Shown here piece after piece: positions 20,014 through 29,800 of a stretch of 64,000 nucleotides of DNA. Made by a program: the position numbers and the translations under genes. The number at the start of each line of letters is the position of its first letter. The stretch's first letter is position 1. Below the pieces are notes generated by a model that saw only the letters and a list, made by a program, of their open reading frames with translations, was not told the DNA's origin and made no database searches. Origin of the DNA: Paracoccaceae bacterium (GTDB lineage Bacteria > Pseudomonadota > Alphaproteobacteria > Rhodobacterales > Rhodobacteraceae); NCBI GenBank assembly GCA_019911965.1, contig JAIOJF010000038.1:159233-223232 (forward strand), read 5' to 3'.

Positions 20014-20154
20014 GGTGGAGCAGTCCGGCGGGTATGATCTGGCATTCGCCGCAAGCCTGCCGCCAACGCCACTCCGACGCAAGCGCTTGTGTGAAATCGC
20101 GGCTTCGTGCGACACTTCCACCCAAAAGCTAAGACGGCAAGGATGGCAACAGGC

Positions 20155-23016
20155 ATGACAGGTTTCGCAAGCAGCAGGTGGTGGAAGGCCATCGCAGTTT
20201 TCGTGGCGCTGGCCGTACTGCCAGCCTCGGCAAGGGCCGCCGAATTGCGGGCCTATTTCTTCGGCAATTCGCTGGTCTATCACGCGGAAGGTGGCGCGGC
20301 GACCGCCGTGCCGCATTGGCTGGCGCTGTTGGCCAAAGCCTCGGGCAAGGGCTTCGCGGCCAGCGGGCAATGGGGGTTCCTGAGGAACTTCGCCGCCGAT
20401 CTGCCGCCGATTGCCAATTGGTCTTTCGCCAATGTTACCCCGGCCTTTGATCCCGACCGGGGCGATTTTGCCTCTGCCGGGATCAGTGCAATCGTTCTCA
20501 GCCCGGCGAATTTCATTCAGGGCCGCGCGGCATCAGCCCCATATGAGGGCGACAACCCGGATGGTCAAAGCCCGCTCGGTGCGGCGCTGGCGCTGGTGGA
20601 CGCGCTGGGCGATCAGGCTCCGGGGGCGGTGATCTATCTCTATGAAGGCTGGCCGGATATGGGGCCGTTTGCCAAGCAGTTTCCGCCGGATGCGGATGCT
20701 TTCGCTGCCTATCGGGCCTATGCGACAGGGGATTTCCACCGCTGGCATCTGGATTTTGTGCAGGCGCTGAAGGCGGCCAGGCCGGGGCGGGAATTCCGGC
20801 TTATCCCGGTCTCGTCGGTGGTGGCGAAGCTGGTCTCGGACGGGCCGCTTGCCGGGATGTCACCGGCTGATCTTTATATCGACGATGCGCCGCACGGCAC
20901 GCCCGCCCTTTACCTGCTGGCGGCGATGGTGACCTATTCCGCGCTTTACGGCGAGGCCCCGGCGATGCCGCCCGGCGCGTTGCCGCTGCCGGGGGATTTC
21001 ACCGCGATCAGCGCCGCCATCGCCGCCCGGATGGGCCTTCAGGCTGCCTCTGCGCCGCCCGCCGAGTCTCCGCTGCAGGGCCTTGGCCTTGCCAATCCGT
21101 CGCTGGCGATGGGGCTGGACGGTATTTCCGACTGGTCGCCGCAGCACCCGTTCATCGACCTGATGAAGACCGCCCGGCCCTGGATCGGCCACCGCCCCGG
21201 CCAGTGGGGCGGCATGGAGGCCGATGCGATGGAGGCGGGCGGCCTCCTCGACGCCAACGGCTGGCCGCTGGCGATCCCCGACGGTATCGAGAAACTGGAA
21301 ACCATGATCCTGACGGACCGCGATCCGGCCACGGCCTCGCTGGCCGGGCGCTACCGGCTGACCTACAGGGGCGAGGGCGAATTGCGCCTGGGCGGGCGGG
21401 CCGCCAATCCGAGTTACGGCAAAGGCGAAATCCGTTTCGATTTCACTCCCGGCGACGGGCCGGTGGTGATTACCATTCTCAGCACCGATCCGGGGCGCAA
21501 TGGCAACCACATCCGCGATATCTCGGTCATCCGCGCCGATCAGATCGAATTGTCCGAGGCCGGTGCGGTGTTCAATCCCGACTGGCTGGCGCATGTCGCG
21601 GACCTGCGCTCGGTGCGGTTCATGGACTGGATGTTCACCAATGGCTCGACGCAGGCGGCCTGGGCCGACCGTCCGCAGATCGGCGATTACAGCTATGCGC
21701 GGCGCGGCGTGCCGGTGGAGGTGATGCTGGCGCTGGCCAACCGGATCGGGGCCGATCCGTGGTTCAACATGCCGCACCTGGCGGATGACGATTATATTCG
21801 CCGCTTCGCCGAAGCGGTGCGCGACGGGCTGAACCCGGACCTGAAGGCGCATGTGGAATATTCCAACGAATTGTGGAACTTCATCTTCCCGCAGACAATC
21901 TGGGCACGGGCCGAGGCGGCGCGGCGCTGGCCGGATGCCGGGGATGATGGCTGGATGCAGCTTGCCGGCGGGCGTGCCGCCGAGATGGCGGCGATCTGGG
22001 CCGAGGTGTTCGGCGATGCAGCTGCGGCGCGGCTGGTGCGGGTGGTGGCGGTGCATACCGGCTGGCCGGGGCTGGAGGCGGCAATTCTTGAGGCTCCCTT
22101 GTGGGTGGGCGATGGCGCTGGCCGTCAGCCTCCTGCCAGCGCCTTCGATGCCTATGCGGTGACGGGGTATTTCGGCTATGACCTCGGCAGCGAGGCGATG
22201 GCCCCGACATTAGGTGACTGGTTGCGCGACAGCCGCAAGGCGGCGGAAGTGGTGGCGGCGGAGCAAGGATTGAGCGGCGATGCGGCGCGGCGCTACATCT
22301 CCGATCACCGCTTCGATCTCGCGATTGCCCGGGCCGAAACTCATCTCGCCACCGAGGCATTGCCCGAATTGCTGGACAGGACATTTCCCTATCACGCGGG
22401 CGTCGCTGCCAGGCATGGCTTGCGGCTGGTGATGTATGAGGGTGGCACGCATGTGACCGGCCTTGGCGCGGTGATCGCGGATGACGAAGCGACGGCGTTT
22501 TTCACCAACCTCAATTACAGCCCGGCCATGGCGCGGCTGTATCAGACGTTGCTGACGGGCTGGCGCGCCGCAGGCGGCACCCAGTTCAACGCCTATGTGG
22601 ATATCGGGCGGCCCAGCAAATGGGGAAGCTGGGGCGCGATACGGCATCTGGACGACACCAACCCGCGCGCCGACGTTTTGGCCGCCGACAACCGCGAAGT
22701 GCCGGGCTGGTGGGAGGTCCGCACGCCGGATGCCTTCACCCACGGCGGCCTGTTTGAGGGCAGCGACGGCCCCGAGGTTCTGGCCGGCAGCGAAAAGGCG
22801 GACATTCTGCTCGGCCGGGGCGGTGACGATATCCTGATCGTCGCCGGTGACGGCGACCTTTTGCATGGCGGGGCGGGCCACGATATCGCGGTGCTGGCCG
22901 GGCGCGTCAGCGATTACCGGTTCGTGCGGCAGGGCGAGCGCCTGCTGGCGATCTGGTCGGGCGGTCAGGCCTCGCTGTTCGATATCGAGGTGGTGCGGTT
23001 CACCGGCGGCCAGTAG
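20155..23016 (+). CDS. Secreted SGNH-like / glycoside-hydrolase-like protein with C-terminal RTX repeat
   Basis: The protein has 953 residues from ATG 20155 (AAGGA at 20139-20143); GTG 20107 and ATG 20143 are alternative in-frame starts. A Sec-like signal segment (KAIAVFVALAVLPASARA) precedes an N-terminal part opening with AYFFGNSLVYH, reminiscent of SGNH hydrolases. A middle part has a beta-rich region and then a TIM-barrel-like segment with VEYSNELWNF, where Asn-Glu resembles the acid/base pair of clan A glycosidases. The last 100 residues carry RTX units (GSEKADILLGRGGDDILI). It may bind or cut polysaccharide, perhaps that of the adjacent locus. It carries both a Sec-type start and RTX repeats, an unusual mix. 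Confidence 0.7.
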   Translation: MTGFASSRWWKAIAVFVALAVLPASARAAELRAYFFGNSLVYHAEGGAATAVPHWLALLAKASGKGFAASGQWGFLRNFAADLPPIANWSFANVTPAFDPDRGDFASAGISAIVLSPANFIQGRAASAPYEGDNPDGQSPLGAALALVDALGDQAPGAVIYLYEGWPDMGPFAKQFPPDADAFAAYRAYATGDFHRWHLDFVQALKAARPGREFRLIPVSSVVAKLVSDGPLAGMSPADLYIDDAPHGTPALYLLAAMVTYSALYGEAPAMPPGALPLPGDFTAISAAIAARMGLQAASAPPAESPLQGLGLANPSLAMGLDGISDWSPQHPFIDLMKTARPWIGHRPGQWGGMEADAMEAGGLLDANGWPLAIPDGIEKLETMILTDRDPATASLAGRYRLTYRGEGELRLGGRAANPSYGKGEIRFDFTPGDGPVVITILSTDPGRNGNHIRDISVIRADQIELSEAGAVFNPDWLAHVADLRSVRFMDWMFTNGSTQAAWADRPQIGDYSYARRGVPVEVMLALANRIGADPWFNMPHLADDDYIRRFAEAVRDGLNPDLKAHVEYSNELWNFIFPQTIWARAEAARRWPDAGDDGWMQLAGGRAAEMAAIWAEVFGDAAAARLVRVVAVHTGWPGLEAAILEAPLWVGDGAGRQPPASAFDAYAVTGYFGYDLGSEAMAPTLGDWLRDSRKAAEVVAAEQGLSGDAARRYISDHRFDLAIARAETHLATEALPELLDRTFPYHAGVAARHGLRLVMYEGGTHVTGLGAVIADDEATAFFTNLNYSPAMARLYQTLLTGWRAAGGTQFNAYVDIGRPSKWGSWGAIRHLDDTNPRADVLAADNREVPGWWEVRTPDAFTHGGLFEGSDGPEVLAGSEKADILLGRGGDDILIVAGDGDLLHGGAGHDIAVLAGRVSDYRFVRQGERLLAIWSGGQASLFDIEVVRFTGGQ

Positions 23017-23018
23017 CG

Positions 23019-24278
23019 TCAGGTCTGGCGACTGGCCATTGCCGCTGTCGTGATCCCGTGGCGGGCGGGCATTGCCCCCGTCTTTGCCATCTCCGACAAC
23101 AGCGTTTCCGCCCCGATGGCGGAATGAAACTGTGCCTCGATCAGGCGCTGCGCGGCTTCGCCGAGGCGCGTGGCAAGGGCCGGGTCGGCGACAATCGCCT
23201 GGATCGCATCTGCCAGCGCTTCGGGTGATTTCGGGGCCACCAGCCAGCCGGTTTCGCCATGCGTGATCAGTTCCGGCACGCCGCCCGCATCGGTGCCGAT
23301 GGTCGGAACACCGCTGGCCATCGCCTCCATATAGGCGACCCCAAGGGGTTCGTGCCAACTGGCCAGCACGAAGATATGGGCGGCATGAAGGCGGTCGCGC
23401 ACCTGATCCGAGCTGATCGCGCCCAGCAGGCGCACCCGGTTGTGCAGGCCTTTGGCCACCAGAAGCGCCTCTAGCTCGCGGCGATAGCCATTGCCGCCAT
23501 TGTCATCCTCGCCCGCGATGTCCAGTTCGACCTTCAGGCCGCGCTCCGCCAGCAGCGAAACCGCCTGCATCAGGTCCTGATGGCCCTTGACGATATTGAG
23601 CCGACCGCAGGCGAATACCCGGATCACCTCGTCCTTTCGGGCGGGCTGATAGGGGGTCTTGCGGCGCAGGGCCTCGGTATCGACACCCATCGGCTGGATC
23701 GGCACCCGGCGCGGCAGGTCGGGGCCAATCTCGGCGCGGATTTCGCCCAGTATCTTGCGGGTGATGACCAGCCCGAAGGCCGCACCGCGCCATTTCAGGC
23801 CCTGCCCGGGGCCGTAATCGCATAATGGCCCGTGCAATGTCAGCGAGTAGGGCAGGCCGGTCATTTCCGCCGCCAGTGCCGCGATCAGTGCGGCGCGACC
23901 GCAGGAATGGGCGTGGATATGGGTGATGCCGCGCCGCCGACAGGCCCGCGCCAGCCGCGCCGCTGCCGGGGCGCAGATCAGCAGATCGCGCCAGAGGGCG
24001 CGGCCACCACGCCCCAGATCATTGCGCCAGCGCCAGAACGGCACAGCGGCAAGCCCGCGCAAGGCGGTAAGCGGATCGGCCCGGCCCAGATATTCGGTGC
24101 GCCCGATCGCCTCGTCAGACCAGTCATGCGAGATCAGGCCGGGCGGCGGCATTGTGGTGGAGAACAATTGCACGCCCGCGCCCATCGCCTCCAGCGCCTT
24201 GATCTCGCGCCAGAAGAAGATATGCGTCTGGCCGGGAAATTGCGGCACCAGATATGCGATATTTGGCGGTTCAGCCAT
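23019..24278 (-). CDS. Glycosyltransferase family 4
   Basis: This 419-residue GT-B glycosyltransferase starts at ATG 24278 (MAEPPNIAYLVPQFPG), with GAGGGG about ten bases upstream. The N-terminal domain has HAHSCGRAALIAALA and LTLHGPL; the C-terminal GT1/GT4 nucleotide-sugar domain has the E-x7-E motif in WHEPLGVAYMEAMASG and ends in a standard helix. It probably transfers a hexose from a nucleotide sugar to a lipid-linked polysaccharide intermediate at the inner membrane. It is divergent from the GT2 gene and converges on the RTX-tailed protein with two bases between stops. Confidence 0.9.
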   Translation of the reverse strand: MAEPPNIAYLVPQFPGQTHIFFWREIKALEAMGAGVQLFSTTMPPPGLISHDWSDEAIGRTEYLGRADPLTALRGLAAVPFWRWRNDLGRGGRALWRDLLICAPAAARLARACRRRGITHIHAHSCGRAALIAALAAEMTGLPYSLTLHGPLCDYGPGQGLKWRGAAFGLVITRKILGEIRAEIGPDLPRRVPIQPMGVDTEALRRKTPYQPARKDEVIRVFACGRLNIVKGHQDLMQAVSLLAERGLKVELDIAGEDDNGGNGYRRELEALLVAKGLHNRVRLLGAISSDQVRDRLHAAHIFVLASWHEPLGVAYMEAMASGVPTIGTDAGGVPELITHGETGWLVAPKSPEALADAIQAIVADPALATRLGEAAQRLIEAQFHSAIGAETLLSEMAKTGAMPARHGITTAAMASRQT

Positions 24279-24449
24279 GCGGCCCATGCCCCTCGTTGCA
24301 CCAATCGCCCCGCTTTCGCAGGCAAATCCGGTGGTTTTGGTGCGAAAATGCGGCCCTTGCGGGGCAATGGCACCGTGCTGCATTGACAGGCAGGCCCACA
24401 GGGCGGCATTTTCCTGCCGGGGCAGCAACGCGACAGAACGGCAGAACCC

Positions 24450-25310
24450 ATGACAGGCAACAAGGGTGCAGGCGAGCCTTGCATCAGCGTCATCATCCCG
24501 GCCAGCAATGAACAGGACCTGATCGGGCGTTGCCTGGAGGCGGTTTTGACGTCAACGGGTTTTGGTGACTTGCCTGTCGAGATTCTGGTGATGGCGAATG
24601 GCTGCGGTGACGATACCGTCGCCATCGCCAAAGGCTACACCGCGCAGGCGAGCGCGCTGGGCTGGCGGCTGGACGTGGCGGAGCTTGCAACACCCGGCAA
24701 GCTGAACGCCCTGAACGAGGGCGACGCCCGCGCCCGCGCCGAAATCCGTGCCTATCTGGATGCCGATGTCGTGGTATCGCCGCCCCTGCTGGCGGAGATA
24801 CGGGCCGCCCTCATGCGCCCCGATGCCGCCTATGCCAGCGGCCGCGCCATTATCGCGCCGACTGAAACCGCCTTCGCGCGGGCCTATGCAAGGTTCTATG
24901 CGACCGTGCCCTTCATGCAGACCGGCGTGCCCGGTTGCGGGTTGTTCGCGGTCAACGCGGCGGGGCGGGCGCGTTGGGGGCAATTCCCGGATATCATTTC
25001 GGACGATACCTTCGTGCGCCTGTCCTTCATGCCTGCCGAGCGGATCGGCGTTGCCGCCAGCTACACCTGGCCGATTGTCGAGGGGTTCGGCAATATGGTG
25101 CGGGTGCGGCGGCGTCAGGATGCCGGGGTGGCGGAGATCGCGGCGAGATACCCGGCGCTTCTGGCCAATGACGACAAGCCGCGCTTCGGCATGGCAGGGG
25201 TGCTGAAACGCGCGTTGGCCGATCCGCTGGGTTTTGCCGCTTACGGTGCGGTGGCGCTGGCGGTGCGATTGCGTGGGCGTGGCGCGAATGGCTGGGAGCG
25301 CGGGCGTTGA
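24450..25310 (+). CDS. Glycosyltransferase family 2
   Basis: The 286-residue GT-A enzyme opens with ISVIIPASNEQDLIGRCLEAVL, shows the Asp-rich acceptor of the nucleotide sugar in RAYLDADVVVSP (near residue 107), and an acceptor-side FPDIISDDTFVRL. A hydrophobic C-terminal segment (FAAYGAVALAVRL) may contact the membrane. It likely adds a sugar during polysaccharide repeat assembly. Its TGA stop overlaps the TTG start of the flippase, giving translational coupling of the two. Confidence 0.9.
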   Translation: MTGNKGAGEPCISVIIPASNEQDLIGRCLEAVLTSTGFGDLPVEILVMANGCGDDTVAIAKGYTAQASALGWRLDVAELATPGKLNALNEGDARARAEIRAYLDADVVVSPPLLAEIRAALMRPDAAYASGRAIIAPTETAFARAYARFYATVPFMQTGVPGCGLFAVNAAGRARWGQFPDIISDDTFVRLSFMPAERIGVAASYTWPIVEGFGNMVRVRRRQDAGVAEIAARYPALLANDDKPRFGMAGVLKRALADPLGFAAYGAVALAVRLRGRGANGWERGR

Positions 25311-26662
25311 GCCGCCTTGCCCACAGCCTGCGCGGCAATTCGCTGACGGCACGCGCGCTCAGGGGTTCGACCTGGACGATCCTTGGCTATGGCGGCGGGC
25401 AGGTGCTGAGGCTGGCGTCGAACCTGATCCTGACCCGGCTGTTATTCCCCGAGGCGTTCGGCGCGATGGCTCTGGTGTCGATGTTCCTGATGGGGCTGGC
25501 GATGTTTTCCGATATCGGCGTCGGCCCGGCGATCATGCGCAGTACGCGCGGCGACGATCGGGATTTCCTGAACACCGCCTGGACCATTCAGGTTGTGCGC
25601 GGCTTTTGCCTGTGGCTGGTGGCCTGCGTGCTGGCCTTGCCGATGGCTTGGCTCTACCAGACGCCGGACCTGGCGGGCTGGCTGCTGGTCGGTTCGCTTA
25701 GCCTGCTGATCATGGGCTTCAACCCGACCCGCATGGAAACCGCCAACCGGCATCTGGCGCTGGGCCGGGTGACGCTGATCGACCTGTCCAGCCAGGTCAT
25801 CGGGCTGATCGTTGCCATCGCGCTGGCGCTTGCCTTGCGCTCGGTCTGGGCGCTGGTAATCAGCGGCGTGCTGAGTTCGCTGGTTTATCTGGCGCTGAAT
25901 TCCGCCCTGCTGCCCGGCGAACGCAATCGCTTCCGATGGGACCGCAGCGCAGGCCATGAGCTGATCCATTTCGGCAAATGGATATTCCTGTCGACGGTGG
26001 CGGGGTTCTTGTACAGCCAGGGCGACCGGGCGATCCTGGGTAAATATCTCAGCCTCGACATGCTGGGGATTTACAATATCGGCTATTTCCTGGCCTCGTT
26101 CCCGATGCTGCTGGGCGGCGCACTGGTGCGCAAGATCATGATCCCGCTCTACCGCGAGCGCCCGCCGGGGGCTTCGGCGGAGAACTTCGCCAAGTTCCGC
26201 CGGTTGCGGGTGCCGCTGACCGCCGCGCTGGTGCTGCTGTTGATCGCGCTGGCGGTATTCGGGGTGGCGCTGGTGCGGCTGCTTTACGATCCGCGCTACG
26301 ATGCTGCCGGGGCGGTGGTGGTGCTGATCGCCTGCGCGATGATCGTTCCGGTGATCACCGTGACTTACGATCAGGCCGCCCTTGCCTCGGGCGACGGGCG
26401 GGCGTTTTTCGCGCTGGCGGCGCTGAAGGCCGGGCTGCTGATCGCGGGCCTGCTGGCCGGGGTCGAGTTGGCCGGGCTGTTCGGCGCGCTGATCGGGCAG
26501 GGGCTGGCGATGCTGGCGATCTATCCCGCTACCATCTGGCTGGCGCGTCGGCAGGGGGCCTGGGACCCGGGCCATGATTTCGGCTTTGCCGGGATCGGCG
26601 CTCTGGGGGTGATTCTGGCCATATGGCTCAATCTCGAACCAATCTCCGCTTTGATCCAGTAA
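25307..26662 (+). CDS. Oligosaccharide/lipopolysaccharide flippase (Wzx-type, MOP superfamily)
   Basis: This 451-residue membrane protein has about 12-14 helices and the polysaccharide-transporter opening ALRGSTWTILGYGGGQVLRLASNLILTR split across the first helix, followed by FPEAFGAMALVSMFLMG. It would flip undecaprenyl-linked repeat units to the periplasmic face. The start is TTG at 25307, overlapping the GT2 stop (TTGA). It directly precedes the PKS gene, so the metabolite operon is embedded in the export machinery of the polysaccharide, separated by a 150 bp spacer. Confidence 0.9.
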   Translation: MSRLAHSLRGNSLTARALRGSTWTILGYGGGQVLRLASNLILTRLLFPEAFGAMALVSMFLMGLAMFSDIGVGPAIMRSTRGDDRDFLNTAWTIQVVRGFCLWLVACVLALPMAWLYQTPDLAGWLLVGSLSLLIMGFNPTRMETANRHLALGRVTLIDLSSQVIGLIVAIALALALRSVWALVISGVLSSLVYLALNSALLPGERNRFRWDRSAGHELIHFGKWIFLSTVAGFLYSQGDRAILGKYLSLDMLGIYNIGYFLASFPMLLGGALVRKIMIPLYRERPPGASAENFAKFRRLRVPLTAALVLLLIALAVFGVALVRLLYDPRYDAAGAVVVLIACAMIVPVITVTYDQAALASGDGRAFFALAALKAGLLIAGLLAGVELAGLFGALIGQGLAMLAIYPATIWLARRQGAWDPGHDFGFAGIGALGVILAIWLNLEPISALIQ

Positions 26663-26812
26663 CTGTTAACCGTTTGGAAACATTAACGGATTAGCGCCCT
26701 AGTTCAGCCATCATCTATCCCGATTTCCGCCGCGCGCCCGCCATCGCATGGCCACGCGGCGATGCAATCAATGGATGTTAGTTCCGTTTGCGGCCTCCCG
26801 TAAGCGGGGGTT
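26663..26812 (+). promoter_or_regulatory. Spacer with inverted repeat upstream of the PKS operon
   Basis: The 150 bp between flippase and PKS is AT-rich at its left end. It contains the arms CCGTT (26670-26674) and AACGG (26685-26689) in a longer imperfect palindrome, and two TTAAC copies. A G-run at 26806-26810 lies two bases before ATG 26813, an unusually close ribosome binding site. This is the most likely site for a separate promoter of the metabolite genes; no convincing -35/-10 pair is seen. Confidence 0.35.
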
Positions 26813-29800
26813 ATGAGTGAGGGCAGGGTATTGCAGGACGAAGCCAGGACCGAAGCTGCCGCGATCGGCGAGAACGACATCGCCATCGTCGGCATGGCGG
26901 CGCATCTGCCGGGTGCGGCGGATATCGCTGAGTTCTGGGACAACCTGAAAGGCGGCATCGAGTCCATCCGCCGCCTGAGCGAGGCCGAGTTGCTGGCCGC
27001 CGGTGAAAGCCCGGCCCGCATGCGGCATCCGAATTTCGTACCCGCCGCGGCACCACTGGATGGCTTCGATGAGTTCGATGCCGAGTTTTTCGGCTTCTCC
27101 CCGAAAGAGGCGGCGATCCTTGATCCCCAGCACCGGCAATTCCTGGAAACCGCCTGGGAGGCGCTGGAAAATGCCGGGCATCTGCCGGAACACTTCAACG
27201 GTGCAATCGGGGCCTATGGCGGCTGCGGCATGGGCAGTTATTTCTATTTCAACATCTGCTCGAACCCCGATCTGGTGGCGGAAACCGGCATGTTCCTGCT
27301 GCGCCATACCGGCAACGACAAGGATTTCCTGACCACCCGCCTCAGCCATGTGCTGGACCTGAAAGGGCCGAGCGTTGCGGTTCAGACCGCCTGTTCCACC
27401 TCGCTGGTGGCGATCCATTATGCCTGTCAGTCGCTGTTGAGCGGGGAATGCGACATGGCGCTGGCCGGTGGGGTGACGATCGAGTTGCCGCAGGGGCGCG
27501 GCTACGTGTTCGAGGATGGCGAAATCCTGTCGCCGGACGGCCATTGCCATGCCTTCGATCACCGCGCGCAGGGCACAGTGTTCGGCTCGGGTGCCGGGGT
27601 GGTGGCGCTGCGCCGACTGGCGGATGCGATGGCCGATGGTGATCACATCTGGGCCGTGATCAAGGGCACCGCGATCAACAATGACGGCGCGGCCAAGGCC
27701 GGTTACCTCGCGCCCAGCGTCGACGGTCAGGCCGCCGCCATCGCCGAGGCGCATGCGGTTGCAGGCGTCAGTGCCGACACCATTGACTATGTCGAATGCC
27801 ACGGCACCGGCACCTATCTTGGCGACCCCATTGAAGTTGCGGCGCTGACCGAGGCCTTTGGCGAAACCACCGATGCCAAAGGCTTCTGCCGGATCGGTTC
27901 GGTCAAGACCAATATCGGCCATCTCGATACTGCGGCGGGGGTGGCTAGCGTGATCAAGACGGCCCTGGCGCTGACGCATCGCCAGATACCGGCGACACTG
28001 AACTATGAGGCCCCGAACCCGTCGATTGATTTCAGTGACAGCCCGTTTCGTGTGAACGACCGATTGTACGACTGGCGAACCCGCAAAGGCCCGCGCCGGG
28101 CCGGGGTGAACTCGCTTGGCGTCGGCGGCACCAATGCCCATGCGGTGCTGGAAGAAGCGCCGATGCGCCCGGCCTCGGAGGATTCCGACTGGCCGCATCA
28201 TGTGATCACGCTGTCGGGGCGTAGCAAGGCGGCGCTCGATGCAAATGCAGCGCGGCTGGCGGCGCATCTTAGGGCGCATCCCGAACAGAATCTCGCGGAT
28301 ATCGCCTGGACGCTGAAGCATGGCCGCCGCGCCTTTGAAAAGCGCCGGGTGCTGGTGGCGTCAAGTCATGCACAGGCGGCGGACCTGCTGGACAGCAACG
28401 ATCCGCGCCGGGTGTTCAACCACATATCCGTCGGTGATAATGGCGATGTGGTCTTCATGTTCCCCGGCGGCGGCGCGCAATATGCCGGCATGGCCCGCGA
28501 TCTTTATGAGACCGAGCCGGAATTCCGCGAATGGATGGATCGCGGCCTCGATCATTTGCAAACAAAACTGGATTACGATATCCGCGCCATCTGGCTGCCG
28601 GAGCCGGGCACCGAGGACAAGGCCACCGAGCGGCTGAAACAGCCTTCGGTGCAATTGCCGCTGATCATGATCACCGAATACGCGCTGGCGCGGCTGTGGA
28701 TGTCCTGGGGCGTGCAGCCGGCGGCGCTGGTCGGCCATTCGATGGGTGAAAACACAGCGGCCTGTCTGGCCGGGGTGATGACGTTTGAAGACTGCATCGG
28801 CCTCGTGCTGCTGCGCGGCCAGTTGTTCGATACCGTACCGGCGGGCGGCATGTTGAGCGTGCCACTTTCGGTGGCGGCGCTGACGCCCTTGCTGGCGGAC
28901 GATCTGGATATCGCGGCGGTCAATGCACCGGACCTGACCGTGGTGTCGGGCCCGCAGGCAGCACTTGATGCCTTTGCCGCGCGGCTGGCCGGTGACGGTA
29001 TCGAATGCCAGCGTATCCGCATCGACATTGCCGCGCATTCGCGGATGCTGGAGCCAATTCTTGAACGCTTTGGCGACTATCTGCGCAATATCCGCCTGTT
29101 GCCGCCGGAAATCCCGATCCTGTCCAACCGGTCGGGCAATATCCTGAGCGATGCCGAGGCGACCAGCCCGGATTACTGGGTCCGCCACCTGCGCGGCACC
29201 GTGCGCTTTGCCGATTGCATCGCCGCTCTGGCGGACCGGCCGCAGCGGGTGTTCCTTGAGGTCGGGCCGGGCAAGGCGCTGGCTTCGCTGGTGCAGGCGC
29301 AGGGCAATATCGCGGCGCAAAGGGTGCTTGGCAGCCTGCGTCATCCCGATGACGACATTGCCGATGACGTTTACTTCATGGAAACCCTCGGACGGCTCGA
29401 TGCCACCGGCATTTCCATCGACTGGGATCAGATCTGGGGCGAGGCGCGGCGGCTTCGGGTGCCGCTGCCGACCTATGCGTTCCAGCGCGCGCGCTATTTC
29501 ATCGAACCGGGGCAGGCGCAGAATGTCGCCACCGCCGAGATACCGGTGAAGCTGGCGGATATTGCCGATTGGGGCAACCTGCCCGTCTGGCGCAAGCGCC
29601 CGGCGGGGTTTGACCTCTGGGCCGAAGGCGGTGTTGCGGGTGCGGCGCGCCACACCTGGCTGATGCTGCTGGACGATGGCGGGCTTGGCGATGCGGTGGC
29701 GGCGCGTCTGCGCGAGGCCGGCCATGATGTGATCGGCGTGCGCGCCGGGGATCGCTATGCCCACGCTGGCGAGGACGGCTATGTTCTGGCGCCCGAACGC

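Noticed and set aside
26663..26700. Two TTAAC copies as a CtrA site
   Set aside because: The spacing between TTAA elements is 13 bases, not the seven of the CtrA consensus.
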